Shown here piece by piece: positions 10,324-19,480 of a stretch of 64,000 bases of DNA. The DNA is taken from NCBI RefSeq assembly GCF_019703515.2, contig NC_059385.1, forward strand, positions 29,306,001 through 29,370,000, in the 5' to 3' direction. Within the stretch, counting starts at the first letter, position 1. Each line of letters opens with the position of its first letter. A program made the position numbers and the translations under genes. The notes under the pieces were generated by a model. It did not search any database. It was not told where the DNA came from and worked only from the letters and a program-made list of their open reading frames with translations. The stretch is from Myxocyprinus asiaticus. Lineage: Eukaryota > Chordata > Actinopteri > Cypriniformes > Catostomidae.

Positions 10324-10880
10324 TTCTCAGGATACAGAGTCAGTTGGTCTAAATCTGAAGCTTTGGCTCTGACAGCTTACTGCCCAGTAACAGCTTTCCA
10401 GCCGGGCCCCTTCCAGTGGCCCAAACAGGGCATTGAGTATTTGGGCATTTTAGTCCCATAAAATTAGCCTGATTTAGTTAGATTTAATTTTGGCCCCTTT
10501 CAAGCTATGTGGGCAGGTGGGCTTCATAACCTTCCCAATCATAGATAAATGTAATGTCAGTGTTCCAAAATTTAACTACCTGTTGCAATCTCTCCCCGTA
10601 GATGTCCCCCTCTCTTATTTCAAGCAATTTGATGGCATAGTGAAGTCCTTTATTTGGAATGGTAAGCATCCTAGATAACATTTTAATAAGTTGCATAGGC
10701 CGATTCACAAAGGTGGGCCAGGCCTACCCAAGATTTTGTTTAATTATTATGCATTCGGTCTCAGACATTTGGCTCATTGGTCGCTTCCTCCTGAGAGAGC
10801 CCCTCCTTGGTTTTGTATTGAACATGAAATTGTTGCCCCTATTTTGCCATTGCAAAGCCTTTCTATGAAACTAATCTGAG
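10324..10880 (+). pseudogene. L1 ORF2 thumb and C-terminal region
   Basis: In broken frames: RVSWSKSEALALTAYCPV, QPGPFQWPKQGIEYLGIL, PKFNYLLQSLPVDVPLSYF, FIWNGKHPR, HFNKLHRPIHKGGPGLPKI and ALRHLAHW-like sequence. These are the conserved post-RT region of L1/Tx1-type ORF2. At least three frame changes occur. No zinc-knuckle tail could be read. Confidence 0.75.
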
Positions 10881-11490
10881 AAGTTAAGTTACACCCGCTG
10901 TCTCGCATTTGCACTCGGTATTTACAAAAGTGTCCAGAGTGTTTAATTCTGACATTTGTTTAAATGTTGCTGAACTCCGGGCAATGTGGGTGATGGGGCA
11001 TTCATAAATTTGGGGGATAAACACATAAAAATTGGGTTCTAACCAGTATCATGATTGACAGGCTAATTATTTTAAGGGGATGGAAGTCAGATGGAGCACC
11101 CTCATTTCCAGGAGTGGTGTGCGGAGATGAGGAGGGTGGCTGCTTTTGAGGAGGGGTCAAGCAGAAGGCTGTGGGCTCGAAATTTTTTTGATAGGAAGTG
11201 GGGCAACTACTTAGTGTTTTTGGGGGACTCTCGGGGAGGGGCTGTGGAGAGAGAGTAGCTTAGTTTTAATTATACATGATTATTGTATTTTCTTTATTGC
11301 TTTTTGTGTGTGTGTGTGTGTGTGTATTCCTATTTGTGACCACAGGGGTGTTCGTTGGGGTGGGGTGGGTGATTGGGGAGGGGGAGAGATAATAGTGGGG
11401 GTTAAATGTTAAATGTGATTCAATGTATATATGTTGTGTTTTTTCTTTGTGATATGTCTATGAATCAATAAAAAAATGTTAATTGAAGTT
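10881..11490 (+). other. L1 C-terminal decay and 3' UTR
   Basis: Partly readable tail of ORF2, then GT-rich sequence with a (TG)n run at 11,307-11,326, G-rich tracts near 11,350-11,390, and a polyadenylation-like AATAAA near 11,467. Confidence 0.5.
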
Positions 11491-11549
11491 CAACCAATAA
11501 AGAGTTTGTGGTCAACAGATGGGTTGCATGGGATCATGAGAAGTTCTGC

Positions 11550-11820
11550 CTAGGCAAGGTTGAGTTTTAGGTGACGTTCCTTCATCCAGGCCGAGATCTC
11601 CAAAAGGCTGGCAGATATACAAGTTGAGATGGTGGGGTCGTCAGGCTGAAATGACTGGTAGAGCTGTGTGTCATCTGTGTAGCAGTGGTAGGAGAAGCCA
11701 TGTGCCTTAATGATAGGTCTGAGTGATGTAGTGTAGATCAAGAAGAGGAGGGGTCCAAGTACTGATTCCTGAGAAACATCAGTGGTCAGCTGATGTGACT
11801 TGGACACCTCTCCTCTCCAG
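11550..11820 (-). pseudogene. L2-type LINE reverse transcriptase fragment
   Basis: The minus frame reads SVLGPLLFLIYTTSLRPII (motif B), YHCYTDDTQLYQSF (motif C, with YTDD in the catalytic position) and EISAWMKERHLKLNLA. This is the palm of a jockey-superfamily LINE RT of the L2/CR1/Rex type; I cannot fix the clade. Upstream and downstream RT blocks are absent. It may belong to the same LINE as 7,062-7,375. Confidence 0.8.
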
Positions 11821-12014
11821 GTGACTTTGAAGGATCATAAACATTTTCATATACACTCACCGGCCACTTTATAAGGCACACCTGTACATTTACATATTCA
11901 TGCAATTATCTAATCAGCCAATCATGTGGCAGCAGTGTAATGTATAAAATCATGCAGATATGGGTTAGAAGCTTCAGTTAATGTTCGTATCAACCATCAG
12001 AATGGGGAAAAAAA

Positions 12015-12480
12015 ATGGATCTCAGTGATTTAGACCGTGGTATGATTGTTGGTGCCAGATGGGCTGGTTTGAGTATTTCTGTAACTGCTGATCTCCTGGG
12101 ATTTTTAGGCGCAACAGTCTCCAGAGTGTATAGAGAATGGTGCGAAAAACAAACCAAAAAAAAAAAAAACATCCAATGAGCTTCAGTTCTGTGGACAAAA
12201 ACGCTTTGTTTATGACAGAGGTCCACAGAGAATGGCCAGACTGGTTCGAGCTGACAGAAAGGCTATAGTAACTCAGATAACCCCTCTGTACAATTGTAGT
12301 GAGCAGAATAGAATCTCAGAATGGACAGCATGTCGAATCTTGAGGCGGGTGGGCTACTACAGCAGAAGACTAAGTTGGGTTCCAGTTCTGTCAGCCAAGA
12401 ACAGAAAACTGAGGCTGCAGTGGGCCTACGATTTCTCAGAAGAAATCAAGATTTGTCAGATCAAGCGATGTTTTTTCAAT
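12015..12480 (+). pseudogene. Tc1-like transposase N-terminal half, left arm
   Basis: Starts at an ATG with MDLSDLDRGMIVGARWAGL, then SISVTADLLG and VSRVYREWCEKQ (paired-like helix-turn-helix DNA-binding region). A frameshift at an A-run (12,155-12,168) follows, then MARLVRADRKAIVTQI and LSAKNRKLRLQWA. The ORF ends at the inversion junction; the DDE domain is missing. The product could bind termini at most. Confidence 0.8.
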
Positions 12481-12925
12481 CGTCTACTGTCCAGTTTTGG
12501 TAAGCCTGTGCCCACTGCAGCCTCAGTCTCTTGTTCTTAGCTGACAGTAGTGGTACCCGGAGGGGTCTTCTGCTGCTGTAGCCCATCCGCCTCAATGTTC
12601 GACTTGTTGTATGTTCAGAAATGCTTTTCTGCACAGAACTGTTGTAACGTGTGATTATTTGGGTTACTGTCACCTTCCTGTCAGCTTGGACAAGTCTGGC
12701 CATTCTCCTCTGACCTATGTCATTAACAAGCCATTTTCACCCACAGAACTTCTGCTTGCTGGATGTTTTTTTGTTTTCGCACCATTCTCTTCACACTCTA
12801 GAGACTGTTGTACATGCAAATCCCAGGAGATCAGCAGTTATAGAAATACTCAAACCAGCCCCTTCTGGCACCAACAATCATGCCATGATCTAAATCACTA
12901 AAATCACATTTCGTCCCCATTCTAA
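12476..12925 (-). pseudogene. Tc1-like transposase N-terminal half, right arm
   Basis: Inverted partner of the left arm. On the minus strand, helix-turn-helix remnants near 12,790-12,895 precede MARLVQADRKVTVTQI and LSAKNKRLRLQWAQAYQNW (12,703-12,476). It reads a little further into the gene (QNWTVDD) than the left arm, then stops at the junction. No catalytic triad. Confidence 0.8.
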
Positions 12926-13060
12926 TGGTTGATGTGAACACTAACTGAAGCTTCTGACCCATGATTTTATACATTACACTGTTGCAACACGACTGGCTGA
13001 TTAGATAATCACATGAATAATTAGATGTACAGGTGTACCTAATAAAGTGGCTGATGAGCG

Positions 13061-13310
13061 TACATTTTCAAGACCAAGAAATGATTACCTCTTACCCTAA
13101 GAGTTAAATCAACATTAATTCATAATTTATGCCATAATATGTGTAACTAGGACTATAACAGAATATAAAGAACTACATCAGATGTTACAAATAAAAAACT
13201 GAATAATTAATTACGAGGGCATTTGTTTCCACCACTGAATTTCTGCTGGCAGTTTTTGTCATTTTTTTATGCCTTTTTTGACCCTTGTATAAATGTCTTG
13301 GTGACAACTG
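13061..13310. other. No recognised feature
   Basis: AT-rich sequence without recognisable content. Confidence 0.4.
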
Positions 13311-13730
13311 TAACCTTGGTTCCCTGAAAGAAGTGAATGAGATGCTGCATCAGTAGCTTACACTATGGAAACCCCTTCCATGAGTGACGATCTCTGAAGC
13401 CCTTTAGAATCATACCAACTGTGTTGTTAGATTAACTTGGTGCACCTTCCCTTATGTGTGTGTCATCAAATGCATGTAAACTGAAGCACAGTGCCATTTC
13501 ATACAGATGTTTTGATTGAAGGGAGTAGGAGCCATCATAAAAGTAATCAAGTCAACTCCAGTGGATTAATTAATGTCTTCTGAAGCGAAACGCTAGGTGT
13601 GTGTAAGAAATAGATCAATATTTAAATTTTTTTTTTTTTTTTATAAAAATGTTCACTTACTAAAAAATTTTCTTTTCAAGTTGGTCACTTTGATGCTGCG
13701 TCAGTAGCTGACGCTAGAGGAATTGTATAC
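13311..13730. repeat. DIRS-type terminal repeat remnants of a second family
   Basis: GTAACCTTGGTTCCCTGAAAG followed by GAGATGCTGCATCAGTAGC at 13,312-13,360, and again TGATGCTGCGTCAGTAGCTG at 13,691-13,710. The layout (a GTAACC..GGTTCCCTGA edge next to a short coding-like motif repeated in direct orientation a few hundred bases inside) mirrors the left terminus and internal region of the DIRS copies at 35.7 and 45.9 kb, but the sequence differs. No reverse transcriptase or recombinase is attached. An A/T-run sits between (13,625-13,650). Confidence 0.35.
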
Positions 13731-13982
13731 CATAACACTGTTCTACTGATTCAGTATTGAAAAAGCATTTGAATAGCCACCCCTTTGTATTGATAAGTAG
13801 GAAGAAAGATGGGGGAACATTACAGAGTTGTGATGAATACAACAATGCCACTAGCCATTCTGGGCAGTGAAACATTGGAAAGAAAAATTCTCCTTTGCAT
13901 CGCAGTGGGAAGTAAGAGAAAGCTAAGGTTCAGGGTAGTGAGACATTGATACATCAACCCTCCTACACAGTTGGTGTATTCA

Positions 13983-14042
<60 letters not shown>

Positions 14043-14519
14043 CTTGTCTTACCTCGAAAGATCGCCTCAGTTTTCAATTTGAAGCAGTAAGTCCAACACT
14101 GGAGGTAATCTCCCGGGATATCCTCTCTGGCTCCGCTCAGGCAAATGGAAGATGAAGCGGATGACGATACATTTATTATTCACGCCCAGTAACCCCTTAA
14201 CCAATTATATATGCTTTTAGCTTATACTGTCATAAGTATCTGGCAGTTTTCAGAAATAAAATCGGTGATTGGACGGTGAAGATACTGAGACAGGAACCAT
14301 GGGACTAATTGTTCCCAAATTTGAATGCTCCAGCTGGAAAGGGTTAAAAGGGAACTTACCCAAGACTCGCCCAAAACAGATTCGATAACTGGAGATCTAT
14401 CTGCATAGTGTGCACACGATTTTTACTCTGATCCTCCCTGATTCAAAAGAGATAGCCTTCATTTAAATTATTACAGTGCTTAGTTTTATTATTAATTTTA
14501 AAGTACCACTGTGGTAGGG
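13731..14519. other. No gene recognised; contains a (TA)n tract
   Basis: Unassigned sequence with a long (TA)n run in the middle. It may contain the 5' LTR of the following gypsy element, but no matching 3' LTR is present to prove it. Confidence 0.4.
13985..14041. repeat. (TA)n microsatellite
   Basis: About 28 TA units. ORFs through it on both strands are low-complexity artefacts. Confidence 0.95.
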
Positions 14520-14661
14520 AGGGCGTGGTCGAGCACCGGCTTGTGAATGGAGAGCGAGATCAAGATATGAGAATGGTAAGGATCATCACCTGTCATTGAT
14601 TGTCTCTAACAGCTGTTTGTTATTGCAGTGAGCTTGGTCAGGCACCCGGTGGGTCGTCCGC

Positions 14662-15009
14662 TTGATCCTGCTGTTGTCCGGAGAGGCCCAACTCACGGTG
14701 CAGAAGCTACCAGTAAAGAACCTCCTGGCATATGCAAATTTGAAGAAAGCCATCTTGCAATGGGTCGGCTGGTCTTCAGAGCAACAGCGTCAACATTTCC
14801 GCTTGCCTGCGCCCAGCTCCCAGCATGCCAGCCAGAGGTGGTTGCTGGCAGAGCAGCATGATATCGGGACTGTGATCGACCTTGTGGTATTGGAGCAGTT
14901 CATTGCTCGACTTCCAAGAGGGATGGCAAAGTGGGTCCAGTGCCACCGTCCGGCATTGCTCCAAACATCCATCCAGCTGGCAGAGGATCACATGGCGGCA
15001 TATTCATGA
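14662..15009 (+). pseudogene. Gmr1-like Gag, SCAN-like region
   Basis: The frame gives LLAYANLKKAILQWVGWSSE, LVVLEQFIARLPRGMAKWVQ and LLQTSIQLAEDHMAAY. The LEQF-x-LP-x-WV pattern is the core of SCAN-like capsid C-terminal domains, a dimerising all-helical fold. It would package the element RNA into particles. The frame ends at a TGA (15,009) before the zinc knuckle, which lies in the overlapping next frame, so a frameshift separates them. Confidence 0.75.
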
Positions 15010-15119
15010 GCTGGTGATCCCAGAGATTTCTCTCTCTCTTTCTCTCTATCTCCTGTCTACCCCTCCTTCCATCCTGTTCCTCCTGCACTACCCACCGATT
15101 TCCCCTGTCCCTCTCCGCT

Positions 15120-15520
15120 CTCACTCCAAGGTTGATGAACCCGCTACCGTGAGCGTGAAATCTGGGCCAGCCTGCTGGGGCTGTGGGGAGCCCGGATATT
15201 TATGGGACCAATGTCCGGTGATGGAGGTGGGGACATTGGTTCGAATCACCGTAGCACTGCAGGCGACCCCTGATCGAGCTGGGACTTACCGCATACCTGT
15301 GAGTATTAAGGGGGGTACATACCAGGCCTTGGTGGATTTGGGTTGTGGCCTAACCTCCATCCATCAATGCCTGATTCAAGACAAAGCTTTGGGTGCTGGT
15401 CACTGGGTGAATGTCAAGTGTGTGCATGGCGATATCCACGATTATCCTGTAGTGACCATCACGATTCAATTCTGGGGAAAAAAGTGTCTGCGGCTAGTCC
15501 CCACTTCACCCATCTGCTAA
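15120..15520 (+). pseudogene. Gmr1-like nucleocapsid knuckle and aspartic protease
   Basis: A CCHC-type knuckle lies at 15,173-15,214 (CWGCGEPGYLWDQC); its zinc-binding His is replaced by Tyr. The protease follows: RIPVSIKGGTYQALVD, then the active-site D-S-G triplet read as D-L-G near 15,333, then TSIHQ and VKCVHGDIHDYPV. The family cleaves the Gag-Pol polyprotein as a dimer; loss of the Ser/Thr after the catalytic Asp would weaken or abolish it. A frameshift ends the frame at 15,520. A related scrap with D-S-G intact is at 54.1-54.3 kb. Confidence 0.8.
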
Positions 15521-15840
15521 TTTTGGGTATGAATTGGCCGGCATTTACCACTCTATTTAGGAAAATTTGTGTAGATGGGTCCTGTAACAAAGAATCTAAG
15601 CGGGTTTGCGATGTGTTGGCTGGGGAGGCGGAGCCGGGGCCATCTACATCAGCTCCACGTCAGGATGACATAAGAGAGGGGGAAGTTTCGGCTTCTCCAG
15701 CCCTTAGAGGATTCCCCACTGGGGATTGCCCTCTGGAGCAGACACAAGACGAAACCCTCAGACACGCCTTCGACCAAGTGAAACTGATTGAGGGTCAATG
15801 TCTTCAGCCAGACACTGCACTCTCATATCCGTATTTTTCT
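15521..15840 (+). pseudogene. Gmr1-like protease-integrase linker
   Basis: The continuing frame carries LILGMNWPAF (end of the protease fold) followed by an acidic linker (GEAEPGPSTSAP, DCPLEQTQDETLRHAFDQV). Similar linkers precede integrase in fish gypsy elements. No separate enzymatic domain is visible. Confidence 0.6.
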
Positions 15841-16640
15841 ATTATAAATGATCGGTTGTATTGAGTGATGCAGGATGCTCAGACAAAAGAGGAGACAACC
15901 CAGTTGTTGGTACCGAAGAGCCATCGGGAAATGCTGTTCCAGACGGCTCATCATAATCCGATGGTGGGTCACTTAGGGTGAGAAAAACACTAAACCATCT
16001 AATGGCCCGTTTCTATTGGCCGGGCATTCATGGTGATGTTCGCCGGTGATGTGCAGCAAGCCAAGAATGACTGGTGAATCCACCGGCCACCCCAAGAGCA
16101 CCCTTGCACCCGCTTCCTTTGATCGATGTCTCACTCGAAAGAATTGGCATGGACCTCGTTGGGCCATTAGAGCAGACGGCATGCGGGCATCGTTTTGTGT
16201 TGGTTCTGGTGGAATACGCAACACAATATCCGGAAGCAGTGCCTCTACACAACATTTCAGCACATAGTGTTGCGGAGGCACTATTCAGAAACATCTCCCT
16301 AGTGGGGATTCCAAAATAAATTTTCACTGATCAAGGCAGTACTTTCATGTCACGTACACTTTGCGAGCTGTACGAATTATTGGAGATTAAATTGATTGGG
16401 ACAAGCGTGTACCACCCACAAATGGACGGCTTGATCGAACGGTTTAATCAAACCCTGAAAAACATGATTCATAAGTTCATGCATGAAAATGCTCATAATT
16501 GGGATAAGTGGCTTGAACCCCTGTTATTCGCAGTTCGAGAGGTCCCACAAGCCTCCAAGGGGTTCTCCCCGCCTTAGACGTCATGAGGCAAAATTGGGAG
16601 GAGGGACCTTCAAACAGCATAAATGAAATTCAATACGTTC
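15841..16640 (+). pseudogene. Gmr1-like integrase
   Basis: H2C2 region in broken frame (HREMLFQTAHHNPMVGHLG, then RFYWPGIHGDV), then the catalytic core: IGMDLVGPLEQTACGHRFVL (first Asp), FTDQGSTF (second Asp) and DGLIERFNQTLK (Glu). Exactly 35 residues separate the second Asp from the Glu, as in D,D(35)E integrases. An in-frame TAA at 16,317 splits the core. The C-terminal part continues in pieces (LEPLLFAVREVPQASKGFS) to about 16,640 and onwards to a GKWQGPFEV block near 16,811. The enzyme would insert element DNA into the host. It lies upstream of RT. Confidence 0.85.
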
Positions 16641-17010
16641 TTGACCTGAGAGAAAAACTCCACACATTGGGACAGCATTCACATGAGAATTTGCTATAGG
16701 CTAAAGAATGTCAGTCCCGGCTGTATAATGGGAGCTCGGCTACGGAAATTTACACCGTGAAATAAATCCTTGTATTACTACTCACATCAAGCTCTAACTT
16801 ACTCGGAAAGTGGCAAGGGCCCTTTGAGGTCACACGGTAAGTCGGGGAAGTCGATTATGAGGTTAAATGAATGAATAGGGGTTGGAGCGCGGCAAATTTA
16901 CCAACTCAACTTCTTAAAACCATGGAGGGAGGCGGTCCCCTTGTCTTTGGTGGAGAGGGAGGAGCTCAGGCTGGAGTTGAACTTAAAAGCCAATCGAGGC
17001 ACCCCGGTCA

Positions 17011-17745
17011 TGTGCGGAGACCACCTCTCACCGTCGCAAGCCACGGACATGGCCCAGTTGTAAAGACAATTCTCCAATGTGTTCTCACCCCTTCCCGGTT
17101 GTACGAACCTCATAGAACACCATATCGAAACAACCCCAGGGGTAGTGGTACACAGTCATCCCTACAGATTGCCCAAGCACAAAAAAAGTGGTTCAGGAAG
17201 AATTAAAGGCCACGCTCGATATGGGGGTAATAGAAGAATCCCACAGTGACTGGGCCAGCCCGGTGGCGCTGGTTCCGAAGAGTGATGGCTTGGTCTGGTT
17301 CTGTGTGAATTATAGAAAGGTCAACGTGGTGTCTAAATTTGATGTGTATCCAATGCCTCATATTGATGACACTGGATTTGACAATGGGTTATTGGCAGAT
17401 CGCTTTAATGTCAATGTCCCACGAAAAAAACTGCCTTCTCCACACCGCTTGGCTAATACCAATTCATGATGCTTCCGTTCGGTTTATTCAGGGCCCCAGC
17501 TACATTCCAGCACCTTATGGACAGAGTCCTCCGACCGCACTCTGCTTATGCACATGCAGCATCTAAGTGCTGTTCTACAGCCGCTGCGACAAGTGGGACT
17601 CATGGCAAACCCCAAGAAGTGTGCAATTGGACAGGTGGGGGTATGGTATCTGGGGTTCCACTTGGGTCATGGGCAGGTGCATCCCCAAATTGATAAGACC
17701 GCAGAAGTTGTGGCCTGCCGAGACCCAAGACCAAAAAGGAGGTGA
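17011..17745 (+). pseudogene. Gmr1-like reverse transcriptase
   Basis: Readable blocks: SHPYRLPKHKKKVVQEELK, GVIEESHSDWASPVALVPKS, WFCVNYRKVN and FDVYPMPHIDD, then a frame change and MLPFGLFRAPATFQHLMDRV (fingers-palm). The segment that should carry the Y-x-D-D catalytic motif is deleted: RVLRPHSAYAH runs directly into HLSAVLQPLRQVGLMANPKK. The polymerase is therefore dead. The enzyme would copy the element RNA. Confidence 0.85.
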
Positions 17746-17995
17746 GACAGTTCCTGGGGCTGGCTGGCTACTATAGAAGGTTTGTACCTAATTATTCAGA
17801 TGTCACCTCTCACTAAAAAGGGAGACCCAGACCCGGTCCAGTGGACGAAGCCATGCCAACAGGCTTTTAAGGAGGTGAAAGCTGCACTTTGTGGCAGGCC
17901 GTTGTTACATTATCCTGAATTTGCTCTCCCTTTTGTTTTACAGACCGACATGTCAGACAGGGGGTTGGGAGCCGTGTTGTCCCGGATCAAATATG
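17746..17995 (+). pseudogene. Gmr1-like RNase H, N-terminal part
   Basis: VQWTKPCQQAFKEVKAAL, RPLLHYPEFALPFVLQTD and RGLGAVLSR are the connection and first strands of the gypsy RNase H, including the first catalytic Asp (QTD). The protein stops matching after SR at about 17,993, where unrelated retroviral sequence continues the frame (to 18,096). Confidence 0.8.
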
Positions 17996-18109
17996 CAGGT
18001 TATTTATGTTCAAGATGGGTTGCAGAGAGCCATGGAGTACTGGTAAATACTGATGGAAAACCTGTTGGTATTTCTTCTCTAGCTTTTGAATTATAGGCAT
18101 GTTGTAAAA

Positions 18110-19215
18110 GACTGCAGGACATTTTTAACCATCAGTGTGATTTTGAACCTAAAATTGAGGATGAAATGCAGTGGAAGAGTTTGTTTGATGATCATGAGGA
18201 AAAACTCAAAATTCTTAAAAAAAGGCTAACAAAGGTATCTGGATTTCAGGTTGCAGCCATTTGCCAAGGTGTTTCCACTAGCTCCCCTCCTCCTTCAACC
18301 CTTCTAATCCACATATCTTCACAGGAGGTAATTCCTCCCTTGGCCCCTATAGTACCCCCTCCTGATGATACGCCCAACCCCCATTTAGAGTCAACAGAAA
18401 CAGGATATAGAGGAATAAGTGTCCCAATAGGAATTAAAGAGAGAGCTGCCTTGATGGCCTCTTTGCCCCCTCTCAAAATGAACAGTGTAAACGCTGATTT
18501 CTGGGATAGTTTATGGTGTCTAACTCGATCACATGGCCTTTCTTTGAATGACGTTCATAACATTGTGTAGCTTTGCGTTCCTCCAGGATACTCTGGTCAA
18601 ATTCAGGACATATCATCTTTTTTTCCCACAGAATGAGCAACAGTATAGACAAATGTGGTCTCAATTCAGAGACTCAGTATATAATACTCTCAGGCAAGGC
18701 ATACAGACCTTCACTAGAGTCACAAACATCCACCAAGGTCCAGATGAAACATTTTTATCTTTTGCTGAGCGCTTTTTATCTGCTCATAGATACTATGTTT
18801 TAGCGAATGGAGGCCCTGGGCTAGATGATCCCATCATTCTAAATACTGCAATGAATAATCTTAATTCCTCTTTTTCTGACCTTCTTAAGTCTCTTCCTGT
18901 TTTCAATAACTGGGCAGTTTTTCTTGACTGGGGCTCAAGAGCATCAACAAAAAGACTCAAACAAAATTCAGAAAAACAAATGTTGCTGTAATCTCTACTT
19001 AAGTTCATTCTCATAAACCCCAGATAAATAAGCCTGAGAACAATGCTTCACCTGCTACTGCTACTTGTCATAGATGTGGTGCTTTGGAGCACTGGGCTAA
19101 TGAATGTACCTTAAGAAATACTCAACCTAGACAAAATAATACTGACCATGGTGCACTTGTGGAACTACTTAAGGCTCTCACTGCTGCTTTAACTCATCAG
19201 AATACAACAGACTAG
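18110..19215 (+). pseudogene. ERV gag remnant
   Basis: The first frame (18,166-18,570) has a charged N-terminus, a Pro-rich middle (PPPSTLL, PPLAPIVPPPDDTP) and a start of capsid. A shifted frame (18,548-18,991) continues with helical capsid sequence (QMWSQFRDSVYNTLRQGIQ, TFLSFAERFLSAHRYY). A CCHC knuckle follows at 19,066-19,107 (CHRCGALEHWANEC), intact in its four zinc ligands. Matrix, proline-rich and capsid-nucleocapsid order is normal for a retroviral Gag. At least two frameshifts and stops break it. Confidence 0.8.
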
Positions 19216-19480
19216 GGATTCCTGGCCTCTGTTAGCACAGATTGTACAGATCCTCATCCTTATCTCTCTGCCTGCCTTGGAGGCCAGGATGGCATCTTCT
19301 TAGTAGATAATGGTGCTGCGGAGTCTGTGACTACCCTCCATGTACCAACCACTGACAAATTACTAATGTAAACTCATCACCTTTCTCTCTTGCACCTATT
19401 TCTCCTATTGAAACATAAGAGTCCCCATTCCTCAAAATTTCTCAAAATTCAGTTTCCTAATATATGATCCACTTCAAAGC
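19216..19480 (+). pseudogene. ERV protease remnant
   Basis: GGQDGIFLVDNGAAES near 19,280-19,328 corresponds to the flap-proximal active site of a retroviral aspartic protease; the Ser/Thr following the catalytic Asp is Asn. Stops follow within 60 bases. The rest of the fold is only loosely readable. Confidence 0.6.

Larger units (their letters stand above)
7376..11490 (+). mobile_element. L1-clade LINE, decayed, two ORFs
   Basis: Contains in order an ORF1 remnant, an inter-ORF spacer, an apurinic-endonuclease scrap, reverse transcriptase and the ORF2 C-terminal region, then a 3' UTR ending near AATCAATAAAAAAATG (11,464). The protein style (ORF1 followed by a WNVNG endonuclease and a YRPI-type RT) is L1/Tx1-like. 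The 5' end is truncated within ORF1. It lies in opposite orientation to the flanking L2-type pieces. Multiple stops and deletions make it inactive. Confidence 0.85.
11854..13060. mobile_element. Fold-back Tc1-like derivative, 5' ends outward
   Basis: Seen: left arm 11,854-12,427 (plus) and right arm 12,513-13,060 (minus) are inverted copies of the 5' half of a Tc1-like element. The termini are CACTCACCGGCCACTTTAT and its inverse (AAAGTGGCTGATGAGCG). TA dinucleotides flank both ends (11,852-11,853 and 13,061-13,062), as expected for Tc1/mariner insertion. The loop is about 85 bp (12,428-12,512). Both arms stop inside the transposase gene, so no 3' half or catalytic domain exists. Inference: tail-to-tail fusion that remained a mobilisable unit with two 5' termini. 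Confidence 0.85.
14520..17995 (+). mobile_element. Gmr1-like Ty3/gypsy retrotransposon, 3'-truncated
   Basis: Order seen on the plus strand: Gag with SCAN-like region, CCHC knuckle, aspartic protease, integrase, then reverse transcriptase and the start of RNase H. Ordinary Ty3/gypsy elements have RT-RNase H before integrase. Integrase first is the hallmark of the Gmr1 clade, which is also the clade whose Gag is related to the vertebrate SCAN domain. All parts are on one strand and overlap tightly, so a rearrangement is not needed. The element breaks off in RNase H at about 17,995, where the retroviral sequence begins. No LTR pair could be identified. Confidence 0.8.

Noticed and set aside
13820..14155. 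ORFs on both strands through (TA)n
   Set aside because: Low-complexity translation on both strands.
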